DNA of 10,409 nt from Acidimicrobiia bacterium. Its GTDB lineage: Bacteria > Actinomycetota > Acidimicrobiia > Acidimicrobiales > Ilumatobacteraceae. Shown here piece after piece: positions 1 through 6,187 of this stretch. Below the pieces are notes generated by a model that saw only the letters and a list, made by a program, of their open reading frames with translations, did not search any database and was not told where the DNA came from. Each line of letters begins with the position of its first letter. The first letter of the stretch is position 1. Where the stretch lies: positions 1 to 10,409 of the forward strand of contig RHCK01000027.1 of NCBI GenBank assembly GCA_010030605.1, written 5' to 3'. The position numbers and the translations under genes were made by a program.

Positions 1-1
1 C

Positions 2-643
2 GGCGAGTTCGTGGGCATCATCGGTCCGAATGGCGCCGGCAAGTCCACGTTCCTGAAGGCTGTCCTCGGTTTGTGCAAGGTGCGCTCGGGTCGCATCACT
101 CTCAACGGCGACGACATCACGGGGCGTAAAGCTCACGAATTGGTTCCGCTCGGAGTGGGTTATGTGCCCCAGACCAAGAACGTGTTCCCGACGTTGACGG
201 TGAAGGAGAACCTCGAGATGGGTTGCTTCTTGAAGCCGTCGGTCTTCAAGCAGCGTTTCGAGTACGTCGCCACGATGTTTCCGAAGTTGGCCGAACGCGC
301 GGCTCAGCGAGCCGGCGCGTTGTCCGGAGGCGAGCGTCAGATGGTGGCCATGGGGAGGGCATTGATGCTCGAACCGAAGATCTTGCTTCTCGACGAGCCC
401 TCGGCCGGCCTGTCGCCCGCATTGCAGGACGAAGTGTTCGTACAGTGCCGCACGATCAACGCGAGTGGCGTGGCGATCCTCATGGTCGAGCAGAATGCAC
501 GGCGTTGTCTCCAGGTGGTCCACCGTGGATACGTGCTGGATCAGGGCCGCAACGCCTACACCGGTAGTGGACGAGACCTATTGGCCGATCCGAATGTGAT
601 CGAGCTCTATCTCGGAACTTTGGCCAAGGCGACCGGCGGCTGA
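2..643 (+). CDS. livF: Branched-chain amino-acid type ABC transporter ATP-binding protein LivF (5' end missing)
   Basis: This is the cytoplasmic ATPase subunit of a LivFGHMJ-type importer, which hydrolyses ATP to drive uptake of branched-chain or related amino acids. The reading frame is open to the window edge, so the true start and the first beta strands lie upstream; the GTG at 11 is an internal valine. In visible-residue numbering, Walker A (GPNGAGKST) is at 8-16, followed by a Q-loop (YVPQTKNVFPTLTV), an ABC signature LSGGERQ and Walker B ILLLDEPSAGLSP. The late VEQNA segment, where many ABC ATPases carry the switch histidine, and the following RGYVLDQG are typical of LivF rather than LivG. 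The C terminus looks complete. The gene is probably last in a liv operon entering from the left, because a strong hairpin follows about 105 bases after its stop. The substrate is not shown by the ATPase itself. Confidence 0.93.
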   Translation, partial: GEFVGIIGPNGAGKSTFLKAVLGLCKVRSGRITLNGDDITGRKAHELVPLGVGYVPQTKNVFPTLTVKENLEMGCFLKPSVFKQRFEYVATMFPKLAERAAQRAGALSGGERQMVAMGRALMLEPKILLLDEPSAGLSPALQDEVFVQCRTINASGVAILMVEQNARRCLQVVHRGYVLDQGRNAYTGSGRDLLADPNVIELYLGTLAKATGG

Positions 644-747
644 GAGACCGTCGGCTTCGTCGGCAAAGTCATCCGCAATACAGCCATCCGACTTCCATCC
701 GCCGCGTCGCGATTTCCGACCGCGAACCGCACCTGTACGGACATAGA

Positions 748-777
748 GAAGGGCCCCCGGTTTCCCGGGGGCCCTTC
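748..777. terminator. Bidirectional rho-independent-like terminator between livF and the binding-protein gene
   Basis: A perfect 13-bp inverted repeat (748-760 pairing with 765-777) closes a TTTC tetraloop. The stem is nearly all G-C in its middle. It lies about 105 bases after the livF stop and 21 bases after the stop of the convergent binding-protein gene, so it can serve both. Neither side has a long T tract (TTCCAGTT on +, TTCTCTAT on -), which is common for actinobacterial terminators. The stretch 644-747 between livF and the hairpin shows no gene or other signal. Confidence 0.85.
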
Positions 778-798
778 CAGTTCCGAAGAACTACTGGA

Positions 799-2280
799 TC
801 ACTTGCCGGCGTCGAAGTTCTCGCCGAGCGCGTTACCCATGTTGCCGTCGGTGCCGTACCACATCTTGACCTTCGGTCCGATGCCGTTCTCCACCGCGGT
901 GCGGAGGATGCGGCTACCTTCGTCGAAGGAGACGAGGACGACTGCGTCCGGATCGGCGGCCACAACTTCGGCCACTTCAGCGTCGAACGATGCAGCGGCC
1001 GGGTCGTAGGCCTTGACGCCCTTGACTTCGACTCCCGCAGCCTCGAGCACGTTCTTCACGACCGCGGCGATGCCGTTGCCGTACGCGTCGTCGAGGTTGA
1101 GGATGTACACCGAAGCGGCGCCGTCTTCCACGATCTGGTTGGCCACGACCGCACCCTGCAGTCCGTCGGCCGGAGCGTTACGGAAGTACAGGTTGTCGTC
1201 GGCGTAGTCGCTGAGCGCGGGGCTGGTGTTGGCGGGGCTGAACATGGTGATTCCCGCGGCCGTGATCTTGTCGATGACGGTCAGGGTCACGCCGGACGAA
1301 GCCGCACCGACGATGGCGTCCACATCCTCGCTGATCAGACGGTCAGCGGTGGTCGAGGCGATGTCGGTCGAGGTATCGCCCGAGTCGCCCTGGGTATAGA
1401 GCACGGGATTTCCGAGGACGCCGCCATTGCTATTAATTTCGGCGATTGCGTACTCAAGTCCGGCGTACTCCGGCGCTCCGAGGAACGCGAGGTTCCCGGT
1501 TTCGGGCAGGAGCGAACCGATCTTCAGCTGTCCGTCACCTTCGCGGGTGGCGGAGGTGGTGCCGAGCTCGACGATGGCCGATTCCGGTGCCGAAGCATCG
1601 ATCAAGTTGTTGTTCGACTCTTCCGTGATGCGGTTGTCCGCACCGAACTCGAGCATGGCGTAGCTGCCCTGAAGGGGCTCACCGTTACCGTTGAACTCGT
1701 GCGGGCCGGAGATGCCGTCATAGTCCGGATCTCCTCCTTCAGCGATGATCGCCATGCAGTCCGCGAAGGTCGTGCACTTGGTGCCGTCCTTGGTGACGCC
1801 CACGATCTCATCGGCGTGCGCCGAGCCGTCGGTACCGGCCGTTTCGACGGCGAGTGCGATCACGACGGCGGCGTCGTACGCCTCACCCGCGTAGTTGAAG
1901 TCCTCAAGAGCTGCGTTGCCCTTGCATTCCCAGAACGCTGACACCTTGGCCAGCCACTCCTCACTGACATCGGCGCCCTTGGGCGTGGTTCCCTTCATGC
2001 CCTCAAGTTCGCCATTCGAAGCCGGAGCTTCGGTGGACGGAGCTTCTGAGCTGGGGGCCTCGGTGGACGGAGCTTCTGTTGATGCTGTCGCGGTGGCCGA
2101 CTGAGCCTCCTCGTAGCACTTAACGCCGTTATCTTCAACCGGAGCCTCGGTGCTGGGAGCCTCGGTGGACGGTGCTTCGGTCGCCGGAGCCGAGCTGTCG
2201 TCTCCACCGCAGGCAGCAGCGCCCACGAGTGCGAGTCCGACGAGCAGGGCACCAAAGCGACGTGCGCTGGTCTTCTGCAT
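799..2280 (-). CDS. LivJ/LivK-like lipoprotein solute-binding protein with circularly permuted domain order
   Basis: This is a predicted lipid-anchored extracellular receptor for a branched-chain amino-acid type ABC importer, 493 aa long. ATG at 2280 is chosen because it begins a lipoprotein signal peptide (residues 1-23, Cys24 in VGAAACGG) and follows a good AGGGGGAG site; the upstream extension of the frame is not gene-like. Residues 33-86 are a linker of TEAP repeats around an insert containing Cys55. Residues 92-218 (LEGMKGTTPKG to EFGADNRI) match the part that is normally the C-terminal third of LivJ-family proteins. Residues 219-250 form a linker. Residues 251-493 (LKIGSLLPETG to ENFDAGK) match what is normally the N-terminal two thirds. 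Order is therefore signal, repeat linker, C part, linker, N part. Ordinary family members have about 350-400 residues in N-then-C order. The family assignment is firm; the permutation is read from remembered family order and not from an alignment run. The ligand is unknown. Confidence 0.88.
   Translation of the reverse strand: MQKTSARRFGALLVGLALVGAAACGGDDSSAPATEAPSTEAPSTEAPVEDNGVKCYEEAQSATATASTEAPSTEAPSSEAPSTEAPASNGELEGMKGTTPKGADVSEEWLAKVSAFWECKGNAALEDFNYAGEAYDAAVVIALAVETAGTDGSAHADEIVGVTKDGTKCTTFADCMAIIAEGGDPDYDGISGPHEFNGNGEPLQGSYAMLEFGADNRITEESNNNLIDASAPESAIVELGTTSATREGDGQLKIGSLLPETGNLAFLGAPEYAGLEYAIAEINSNGGVLGNPVLYTQGDSGDTSTDIASTTADRLISEDVDAIVGAASSGVTLTVIDKITAAGITMFSPANTSPALSDYADDNLYFRNAPADGLQGAVVANQIVEDGAASVYILNLDDAYGNGIAAVVKNVLEAAGVEVKGVKAYDPAAASFDAEVAEVVAADPDAVVLVSFDEGSRILRTAVENGIGPKVKMWYGTDGNMGNALGENFDAGK
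2023..2082 (-). repeat. Pentapeptide-coding repeat array 2 in the lipoprotein linker (four STEAP/SSEAP units)
   Basis: Residues 67-86 of the binding protein read as four consecutive five-residue units, STEAP-STEAP-SSEAP-STEAP. The DNA units are imperfect 15-mers. The 14-base word GCCTCGGTGGACGG inside it (2057-2070, + strand) recurs exactly at 2159-2172 in the other array. It probably forms an extended, flexible tether between the lipid anchor and the folded domain. Confidence 0.85.
2140..2184 (-). repeat. Pentapeptide-coding repeat array 1 in the lipoprotein linker (three ATEAP/STEAP units)
   Basis: Residues 33-47 read ATEAP-STEAP-STEAP, directly after the lipobox region. Residues 48-66 separate this array from the second one; that insert is not repetitive, is partly acidic and holds one cysteine (Cys55). 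The exact 14-base direct repeat shared with array 2 lies 102 bases away and could allow slippage or recombination. Confidence 0.85.
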
Positions 2281-2406
2281 TGTTTCTCCCCCTATGGAGA
2301 TACGGGGCGGGTGCCCCATTGGTTTGGAAGTGGTTAGGTTACATCCGTTCGGCGAGGCAGAAACCTCCGTGCCATGGGGATTTCCGCCACACGGTACGGT
2401 CGAGAC
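2281..2406. promoter_or_regulatory. Divergent intergenic region, presumed promoters for the binding protein and the crotonase unit
   Basis: These 126 bases separate two genes that point away from each other, so promoters for both should lie here. On the minus strand GTTTCT and TAACCT are 17 bases apart and could form a -35/-10 pair for the binding protein; this is a weak match. A short GGGGC/GCCCC inverted repeat lies between it and the ribosome site. On the plus strand no convincing promoter or Shine-Dalgarno signal was found for the crotonase gene. The existence of promoters is inferred from layout; the exact elements are speculative. Confidence 0.4.
2286..2293 (-). promoter_or_regulatory. 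Shine-Dalgarno site of the binding-protein gene
   Basis: On the minus strand AGGGGGAG stands about five bases before ATG at 2280. It is the strongest ribosome-binding site in the window. It supports the start that gives a proper lipoprotein signal peptide instead of the longer open frame reaching 2610. Confidence 0.75.
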
Positions 2407-3204
2407 ATGAGCGAAGTCCTGTACGAGGTGGCCGATCACGTGGCCACCATCACCTTGAACGCACCCGACCGCATGAACACCATTTCGGGCTCCATGCTGG
2501 AAGAACTGTCCGAGCAGTTGCTCCGGGCCGACCGCGCCCGAGACGTTCGATGCATCGTTCTCACGGGTGCCGGACGAGCGTTTTGCGCCGGTCTGGACTT
2601 GGCAGCCCAAATGGGGCAGAAGGAATCACTGGGCGTTCTCGACGCTGGTGGCGACATGGGGGCCGAGTTCGACCTGCGGACGGCTCCGCCCGTCGTGCTG
2701 CACAACCTCGACACGCCAACCATCGCCTGCATCAACGGCGGTGCCGCCGGATACGGGCTCGATCTCGCCTTCGGCTGCGACATTCGTCTGGCATCGTCGA
2801 ACGCCAAGTTGGCACCGGGCTTCGCCAAGCGGGGCATTCTTCCCGAGAGCGGTGGAACCTGGCTGTTGCCGCGCATCGTCGGTTACGCCAAGGCCGCCGA
2901 AATCTGTTTCACCGGTCGCACACTCACGGCCTCGGAGTCGCTCGACCTTGGACTCGTCAATCACGTGGTCGAACCGGACCAACTTCACGAGCGCACGTAT
3001 GCGATGGCGTCCGAGATCGCCTCGAACGCTCCGTTGGCGGTGCGGGCCATCAAGCGGATGATGCGAGCCGCCGAGACCGAGACGTTCGAGCAGAACATCC
3101 ATCACGTTTTCTTGCAGTTGCTTCCGTTGTTCCGCACGAAGGACTTCAAGGAGGGCGTCGCGTCGTTCATGGAGAAGCGTCCGGCGAACTTCACCGGCCG
3201 ATGA
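2407..3204 (+). CDS. Enoyl-CoA hydratase/isomerase (crotonase) family protein, PaaG-like
   Basis: This is a predicted cytoplasmic CoA-thioester enzyme of 265 aa, full length for the family. The crotonase core is clear: VATITLNAPDRMN near the start, AFCAGLDL at 58-65 (oxyanion-hole and CoA-binding region), a second glycine-rich segment INGGAAGYGLDLAFGCDI at 109-126, and a C-terminal helix ending KRPANFTGR. The two glutamates used by classical enoyl-CoA hydratase are not kept: their positions appear to be Asp119 and Phe139. Instead GILPESGGTWLLPR places Glu147 where PaaG has its catalytic Asp, so an isomerase or another crotonase reaction is more likely than simple hydration. ATG at 2407 (MSEVLYEV) fits homologues; ATG at 2374 in the same frame would add eleven residues that look unrelated. 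No clear ribosome site precedes either. The stop overlaps the next start (ATGA), so it is probably translationally coupled to the nitroreductase. Confidence 0.9.
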   Translation: MSEVLYEVADHVATITLNAPDRMNTISGSMLEELSEQLLRADRARDVRCIVLTGAGRAFCAGLDLAAQMGQKESLGVLDAGGDMGAEFDLRTAPPVVLHNLDTPTIACINGGAAGYGLDLAFGCDIRLASSNAKLAPGFAKRGILPESGGTWLLPRIVGYAKAAEICFTGRTLTASESLDLGLVNHVVEPDQLHERTYAMASEIASNAPLAVRAIKRMMRAAETETFEQNIHHVFLQLLPLFRTKDFKEGVASFMEKRPANFTGR

Positions 3205-3920
3205 CCGAAGAACAACTTTCACCTGCACAACCGGAGGAGTCGATCGATGCACTGACGGCTCTGGCCACCACGCGAACGATTCGTCGATACACCAGCGACC
3301 CGATTCCCAAAGAAGACCTCGGCCGCATTCTCTGGCACGCCACGCGTGCGCCCAGTGGCTCCAACCGTCAGCCGGTCAGATACCTGGTGCTCACCGACGG
3401 ACGCAAAGCGACCGAGGCGAAGCATCTGCTGGGCGAGGCGTTTCGACGCGGTTGGAGCGCGAAGGTGCGAGGTGATGGCTACGACTCCGGGTCCGGACTC
3501 GATCCGGCTTCACCCAAGGCGCGTCAAGCACGAGCCATGCAGGAGTATGTCGACAACTTCGAACGGATCCCCGTGGTGGTTCTGGTGTGTCTCGTTCGTT
3601 ATCGAGAGCCAAACCCGTACGAAGGGGCCTCGGTCTATCCCGCGTGCCAGAACTTGTTGTTGGCCGCGCGCGCTTTGGGCTACGGAGGTGCGCTCACCAT
3701 GTGGCATCAGGGCGTCGACGAGGAACTCCACCAGTTGCTCGAGATCCCCGATGACGTCGCTCTGTCGGCGTGCATCACCCTCGGTCGTCCCCGGGGTGGT
3801 CATGGACCCGTGCGACGACGACCCCTGAAAGATGTCGTTTTCGATGACACGTGGGGAGAGATGGCGTCGTGGGTCGACGACCCGGATGGGACTCGATACG
3901 CCTCGGGTGGTCCGACGTGA
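3201..3920 (+). CDS. Nitroreductase family FMN-dependent oxidoreductase
   Basis: This is a predicted flavin enzyme of 239 aa that would use NAD(P)H to reduce a nitro compound, quinone, enone or similar substrate; the family is too broad to name one. The N-terminal FMN/phosphate-binding pattern is clear: TTRTIRRYTSDPIP at about 23-36, then APSGSNRQP at 50-58, the usual flavin-contact segment. YPACQNLLLAARALGYGG at 146-163 matches the conserved central helix and glycine turn. The C-terminal ITLGRPRGG and RRRPLKDVVF match the region that closes over the flavin. ATG at 3201 overlaps the crotonase stop as ATGA, and the gene's own stop overlaps the next start as GTGA, so the three genes look like one transcript with coupled translation. 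The first 20 residues before the core are low in conservation. Partnership with the crotonase in one pathway is plausible but only inferred. Confidence 0.88.
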   Translation: MTEEQLSPAQPEESIDALTALATTRTIRRYTSDPIPKEDLGRILWHATRAPSGSNRQPVRYLVLTDGRKATEAKHLLGEAFRRGWSAKVRGDGYDSGSGLDPASPKARQARAMQEYVDNFERIPVVVLVCLVRYREPNPYEGASVYPACQNLLLAARALGYGGALTMWHQGVDEELHQLLEIPDDVALSACITLGRPRGGHGPVRRRPLKDVVFDDTWGEMASWVDDPDGTRYASGGPT

Positions 3921-4471
3921 CCGTTCATGATGGCTGGTCGACTCTCGGTCTCGATCCGGGGAGCAGTCGGCACCAAATCATCGAGGCCCGCCGGCGGCTC
4001 TCCTTGATTCATCATCCGGATCGCGGAGGATCCGCCGAACAAATGGCTCGGATCAATCGGGCCGCCGACGATTTGTTGTCGTTGATTTCCACGAAGAACG
4101 AGACGTCCTCGTCGTCGGATTCGATTCAATCGCACGACGCGAACGGAAAATCCGTGATCACCGTCGATCGACCCTCGTTCACGATCGATGTTCTGCCGGT
4201 CGAAGCTTTCGAGTACGTCCTTCTGTCGGCGGTGACCCTGGGCGAGGTGGTCGATGACGACCCTCCGTATTTTCTCGACACGATCGTTCGTGGTTGGCCC
4301 ATGTCGGGCATCGACACCCTCTGTCGGTTCGAACTCGTTCCGGACGCGGGTGCAACCACCGTTTCCATCGTGGCGATCGGGAACGTTTCCAACATCCTCG
4401 ACATCGAGAATTTGCGCGATCTTTTTGTGCGCGAGATCAATGATCTCGCGACGACGCAGTTCTCGGACTAG
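3917..4471 (+). CDS. Small J-domain (DnaJ-like) protein with an unidentified C-terminal domain
   Basis: This is a predicted 184-aa Hsp70 co-chaperone-like protein. Residues 5-56 form a compact J domain: DGWSTLGLDPGSS, a basic helix II, the diagnostic HPD at 33-35 inside IHHPDRGG, and the helix III segment ARINRAADDLLSLI. A Ser-rich low-complexity stretch (about 62-74) follows. The remaining 100 residues are a separate domain with alternating hydrophobic strands, the acidic run EVVDDDPPYFL, a FELVPDAGATTVSIVAIG beta pair and a final helix. I do not recognise this domain; zinc-finger and substrate-binding domains of classical DnaJ are absent. GTG at 3917 is chosen because it overlaps the nitroreductase stop (GTGA) and begins just before the J domain; a 5' extension to 3851 would overlap the nitroreductase more deeply. 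No DnaK or GrpE gene is in the window. The client is unknown. Confidence 0.8.
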   Translation: MTVHDGWSTLGLDPGSSRHQIIEARRRLSLIHHPDRGGSAEQMARINRAADDLLSLISTKNETSSSSDSIQSHDANGKSVITVDRPSFTIDVLPVEAFEYVLLSAVTLGEVVDDDPPYFLDTIVRGWPMSGIDTLCRFELVPDAGATTVSIVAIGNVSNILDIENLRDLFVREINDLATTQFSD

Positions 4472-4493
4472 TCACTGAAGTCCCCGGGGGCGT

Positions 4494-5429
4494 TCAACCC
4501 GACTTTTCAGTCTCGTTGCCCGCATCTCGGTGTGCCGCCTTGGTCAAACGGTCCCGGATCGCCACCCCGATTCCGACGGGTGCCGGCATGCGGACGTACA
4601 GATCTTCGACGCCATCCTCATCCGCTCGACGCATCAAGGAGTACATGTCTCTCGCGAAGCGGATCGGATCTCCGCTCGCATCGAGTTGACGGGTCCGCGA
4701 AGAGACATCGATCGAATCGACAGCATGATCGGCTTCGAGGAGATGAAGTCGACACATCGGCGCGTAATGACTGGCGAGCATTCCTGGTGCCCGAACGGTC
4801 GACGTCGTTTGGTCACCCTGATCGACGATGGCGTGAATGAGTTCAGAGGTCACTCCTCCCGGCCGAAGCACTCGGGGAGGATCGACGGTGCAGTCCACGA
4901 TCGTCGACTCCAAGCCCACGTGGCACGGACCACCATCGAGTACGTAATCGACTCGGTCCCCGAGGTCGTCGACCACGTGCTGGGCCGACGTCGGACTGAC
5001 GTGTCCGAAACGATTGGCTGACGGAGCCGCCACCCCATCGCCGACGAGGTTCAACAGCTCGAGGGTCATCGGATGATCCGGTACCCGAAGCGCCACCGTG
5101 TCCTGCCCACCGGTCACCTGATCGGAGACGAAGGCGGCGCGACGGACGATGATGGTGAGCGGTCCGGGCCAGAACTTGGTCGTCAATAGTTCCGCCACCG
5201 CCGGCCACTCCGACGACCACTCGCGCGCGGCGTCGACGCTTGCAACATGCACGATCAAGGGATGGTCCGTCGGGCGATTCTTTGCTTCGAAGATTCGCGC
5301 CACGGCATTCTGATCGCGCGCCAATGCTCCGAGGCCGTAGACGGTTTCGGTGGGCACCGCCACGATTCCGCCGTGCTGCAGGATGCTCGCCGCCCGAAGC
5401 ACGTCGTGACCAACCTTCGATTCGGTCAC
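4494..5429 (-). CDS. sua5: L-threonylcarbamoyladenylate synthase, full-length Sua5 type
   Basis: The enzyme makes threonylcarbamoyl-AMP from threonine, bicarbonate and ATP, the first step of the universal t6A modification at position 37 of ANN-decoding tRNAs, and acts in the cytoplasm. It is 311 aa, the length of two-domain Sua5 rather than the short TsaC. The YrdC-like domain spans about 10-200, with VPTETVYGLG at 25-34, the basic KNRP motif at 50-53, FWPGPLT at 86-92, APSAN at 135-139 and RVLRPGG at 186-192. The Sua5 interdomain linker APGMLASHYAP (214-224) is clear, and the C-terminal domain ends with GIGVAIRDRLTKAA. The start is GTG at 5429, which overlaps the upstream hydrolase stop as GTGA; a GGAG lies about ten bases before it. 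The tail runs convergent with the J-protein gene, only 22 bases apart. Confidence 0.93.
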   Translation of the reverse strand: MTESKVGHDVLRAASILQHGGIVAVPTETVYGLGALARDQNAVARIFEAKNRPTDHPLIVHVASVDAAREWSSEWPAVAELLTTKFWPGPLTIIVRRAAFVSDQVTGGQDTVALRVPDHPMTLELLNLVGDGVAAPSANRFGHVSPTSAQHVVDDLGDRVDYVLDGGPCHVGLESTIVDCTVDPPRVLRPGGVTSELIHAIVDQGDQTTSTVRAPGMLASHYAPMCRLHLLEADHAVDSIDVSSRTRQLDASGDPIRFARDMYSLMRRADEDGVEDLYVRMPAPVGIGVAIRDRLTKAAHRDAGNETEKSG

Positions 5430-6112
5430 GAGGGAATCGCTCCGAGAAACTCGAGGGCGGCATCGAAGAAGCCGAAGTTCTCCGTGGTCGCGAAATGGTC
5501 GACGTTCTTCAAGGTGACCAGTTCACCTCGGGGGAGGCGCGAGGCGAGTGGCTCGCCGGGACCGGCGAAGTCCTTGTCTCCGATGACAACCAACGTGGGT
5601 ATGTCGACGCGTGCGAGCTCTTCCGATGTGAACGGTTGGCGTCGTCGCTTCATGATCGCCGTGAGCGCCACGCGGTCGTTACCGGGCTGTTCGGCGTACT
5701 GCACGAAGAGGCGCGCGAGGTTGTCCTCCTCGGTCGCGGCACCCTCGAGCGCGCGAATCAGACGCGAGTGGCTCGCTTCGTCCGTGGATTCGACCGCGTT
5801 GCGACCGATGCCCGCCACGACCAATCGGTTGATCCGTCCCGGGTGATCGACTGCCAAGCGAAGAAGCGTCAGCGCACCGAGCGAAAAACCCACCGCGGAC
5901 ACCGGTTCGTCGGGCAAGGCATCGAGGATCCGTTCGGTGAGGTCGGAGTAACTCTCGGGATCGTGGGGTTTGGGTGCGTTCCCATGACCCAGGAGGTCGA
6001 CACCGATCACCCTCAGGCCCGCATCCTGAAGCAGATCAGCGAAACCGGAGGATCTCCATGTCGCGTCGAACGACCCACCCCAACCATGCACCAGAACGAT
6101 CGAATGCCCCAC
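5426..6112 (-). CDS. Alpha/beta-hydrolase fold protein
   Basis: This is a predicted cytoplasmic serine hydrolase of 228 aa (esterase, lactonase or similar); the substrate cannot be told. The fold's landmarks are all present: HGWGGS at 9-14 (oxyanion region), VIGVDLLGHG at 35-44, nucleophile elbow GFSLGA with Ser77, acid residue Asp181 in VIGDKDFAG, and His206 in NVDHF. A small lid-like segment (about 104-165) is rich in charged residues. The start is uncertain because the frame stays open far upstream, antisense to guaB1. GTG at 6112 (MGHSIVLVHG) puts the first beta strand directly at the N terminus and has a TATCTT box seven bases before it, as in leaderless genes. TTG at 6121 is an alternative, with AGGGG five bases upstream. 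The stop overlaps the Sua5 start, so the two are probably co-translated. Confidence 0.85.
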   Translation of the reverse strand: MGHSIVLVHGWGGSFDATWRSSGFADLLQDAGLRVIGVDLLGHGNAPKPHDPESYSDLTERILDALPDEPVSAVGFSLGALTLLRLAVDHPGRINRLVVAGIGRNAVESTDEASHSRLIRALEGAATEEDNLARLFVQYAEQPGNDRVALTAIMKRRRQPFTSEELARVDIPTLVVIGDKDFAGPGEPLASRLPRGELVTLKNVDHFATTENFGFFDAALEFLGAIPS

Positions 6113-6187
6113 ACCGGCCAAGATAGCCCCTAGCCTGATGCGGCCGTCCTGCCACGAAGGGTCGGCCGGGAAGCCGAGATTGCTGTC
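6113..6187. promoter_or_regulatory. Compact divergent promoter region between the hydrolase and guaB1
   Basis: Only 75 bases separate the two divergent starts. On the minus strand TATCTT (6120-6125) lies seven bases before the GTG at 6112, the spacing expected of a -10 box feeding a leaderless message. On the plus strand TAGCCT (6131-6136) is a possible -10 for guaB1. The two boxes are five bases apart, so polymerase binding for the two directions would compete. No clear -35 elements are seen. Box assignments are by eye and tentative. Confidence 0.4.

Noticed and set aside
2281..2610. Upstream extension of the binding-protein frame to 2610
   Set aside because: It runs antisense into the crotonase gene and would bury the signal peptide inside the protein. 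The ATG at 2280 has a strong ribosome site and starts a lipoprotein signal.
2172..3200. Open frame on + preceding the nitroreductase in the same frame
   Set aside because: The translation is Arg/His-rich and overlaps the crotonase in another frame; recognisable nitroreductase sequence starts only at 3201.
4465..4483. Small inverted repeat GGACT/AGTCC between the convergent J-protein and sua5 genes, next to CCCCGGGG at 4482-4489
   Set aside because: Only a five-base stem with a nine-base loop that includes the J-protein stop; too weak to call a terminator.
4532..5021. Plus-strand open frames inside sua5
   Set aside because: They are shadows of the sua5 gene with no recognisable domain and no ribosome site.
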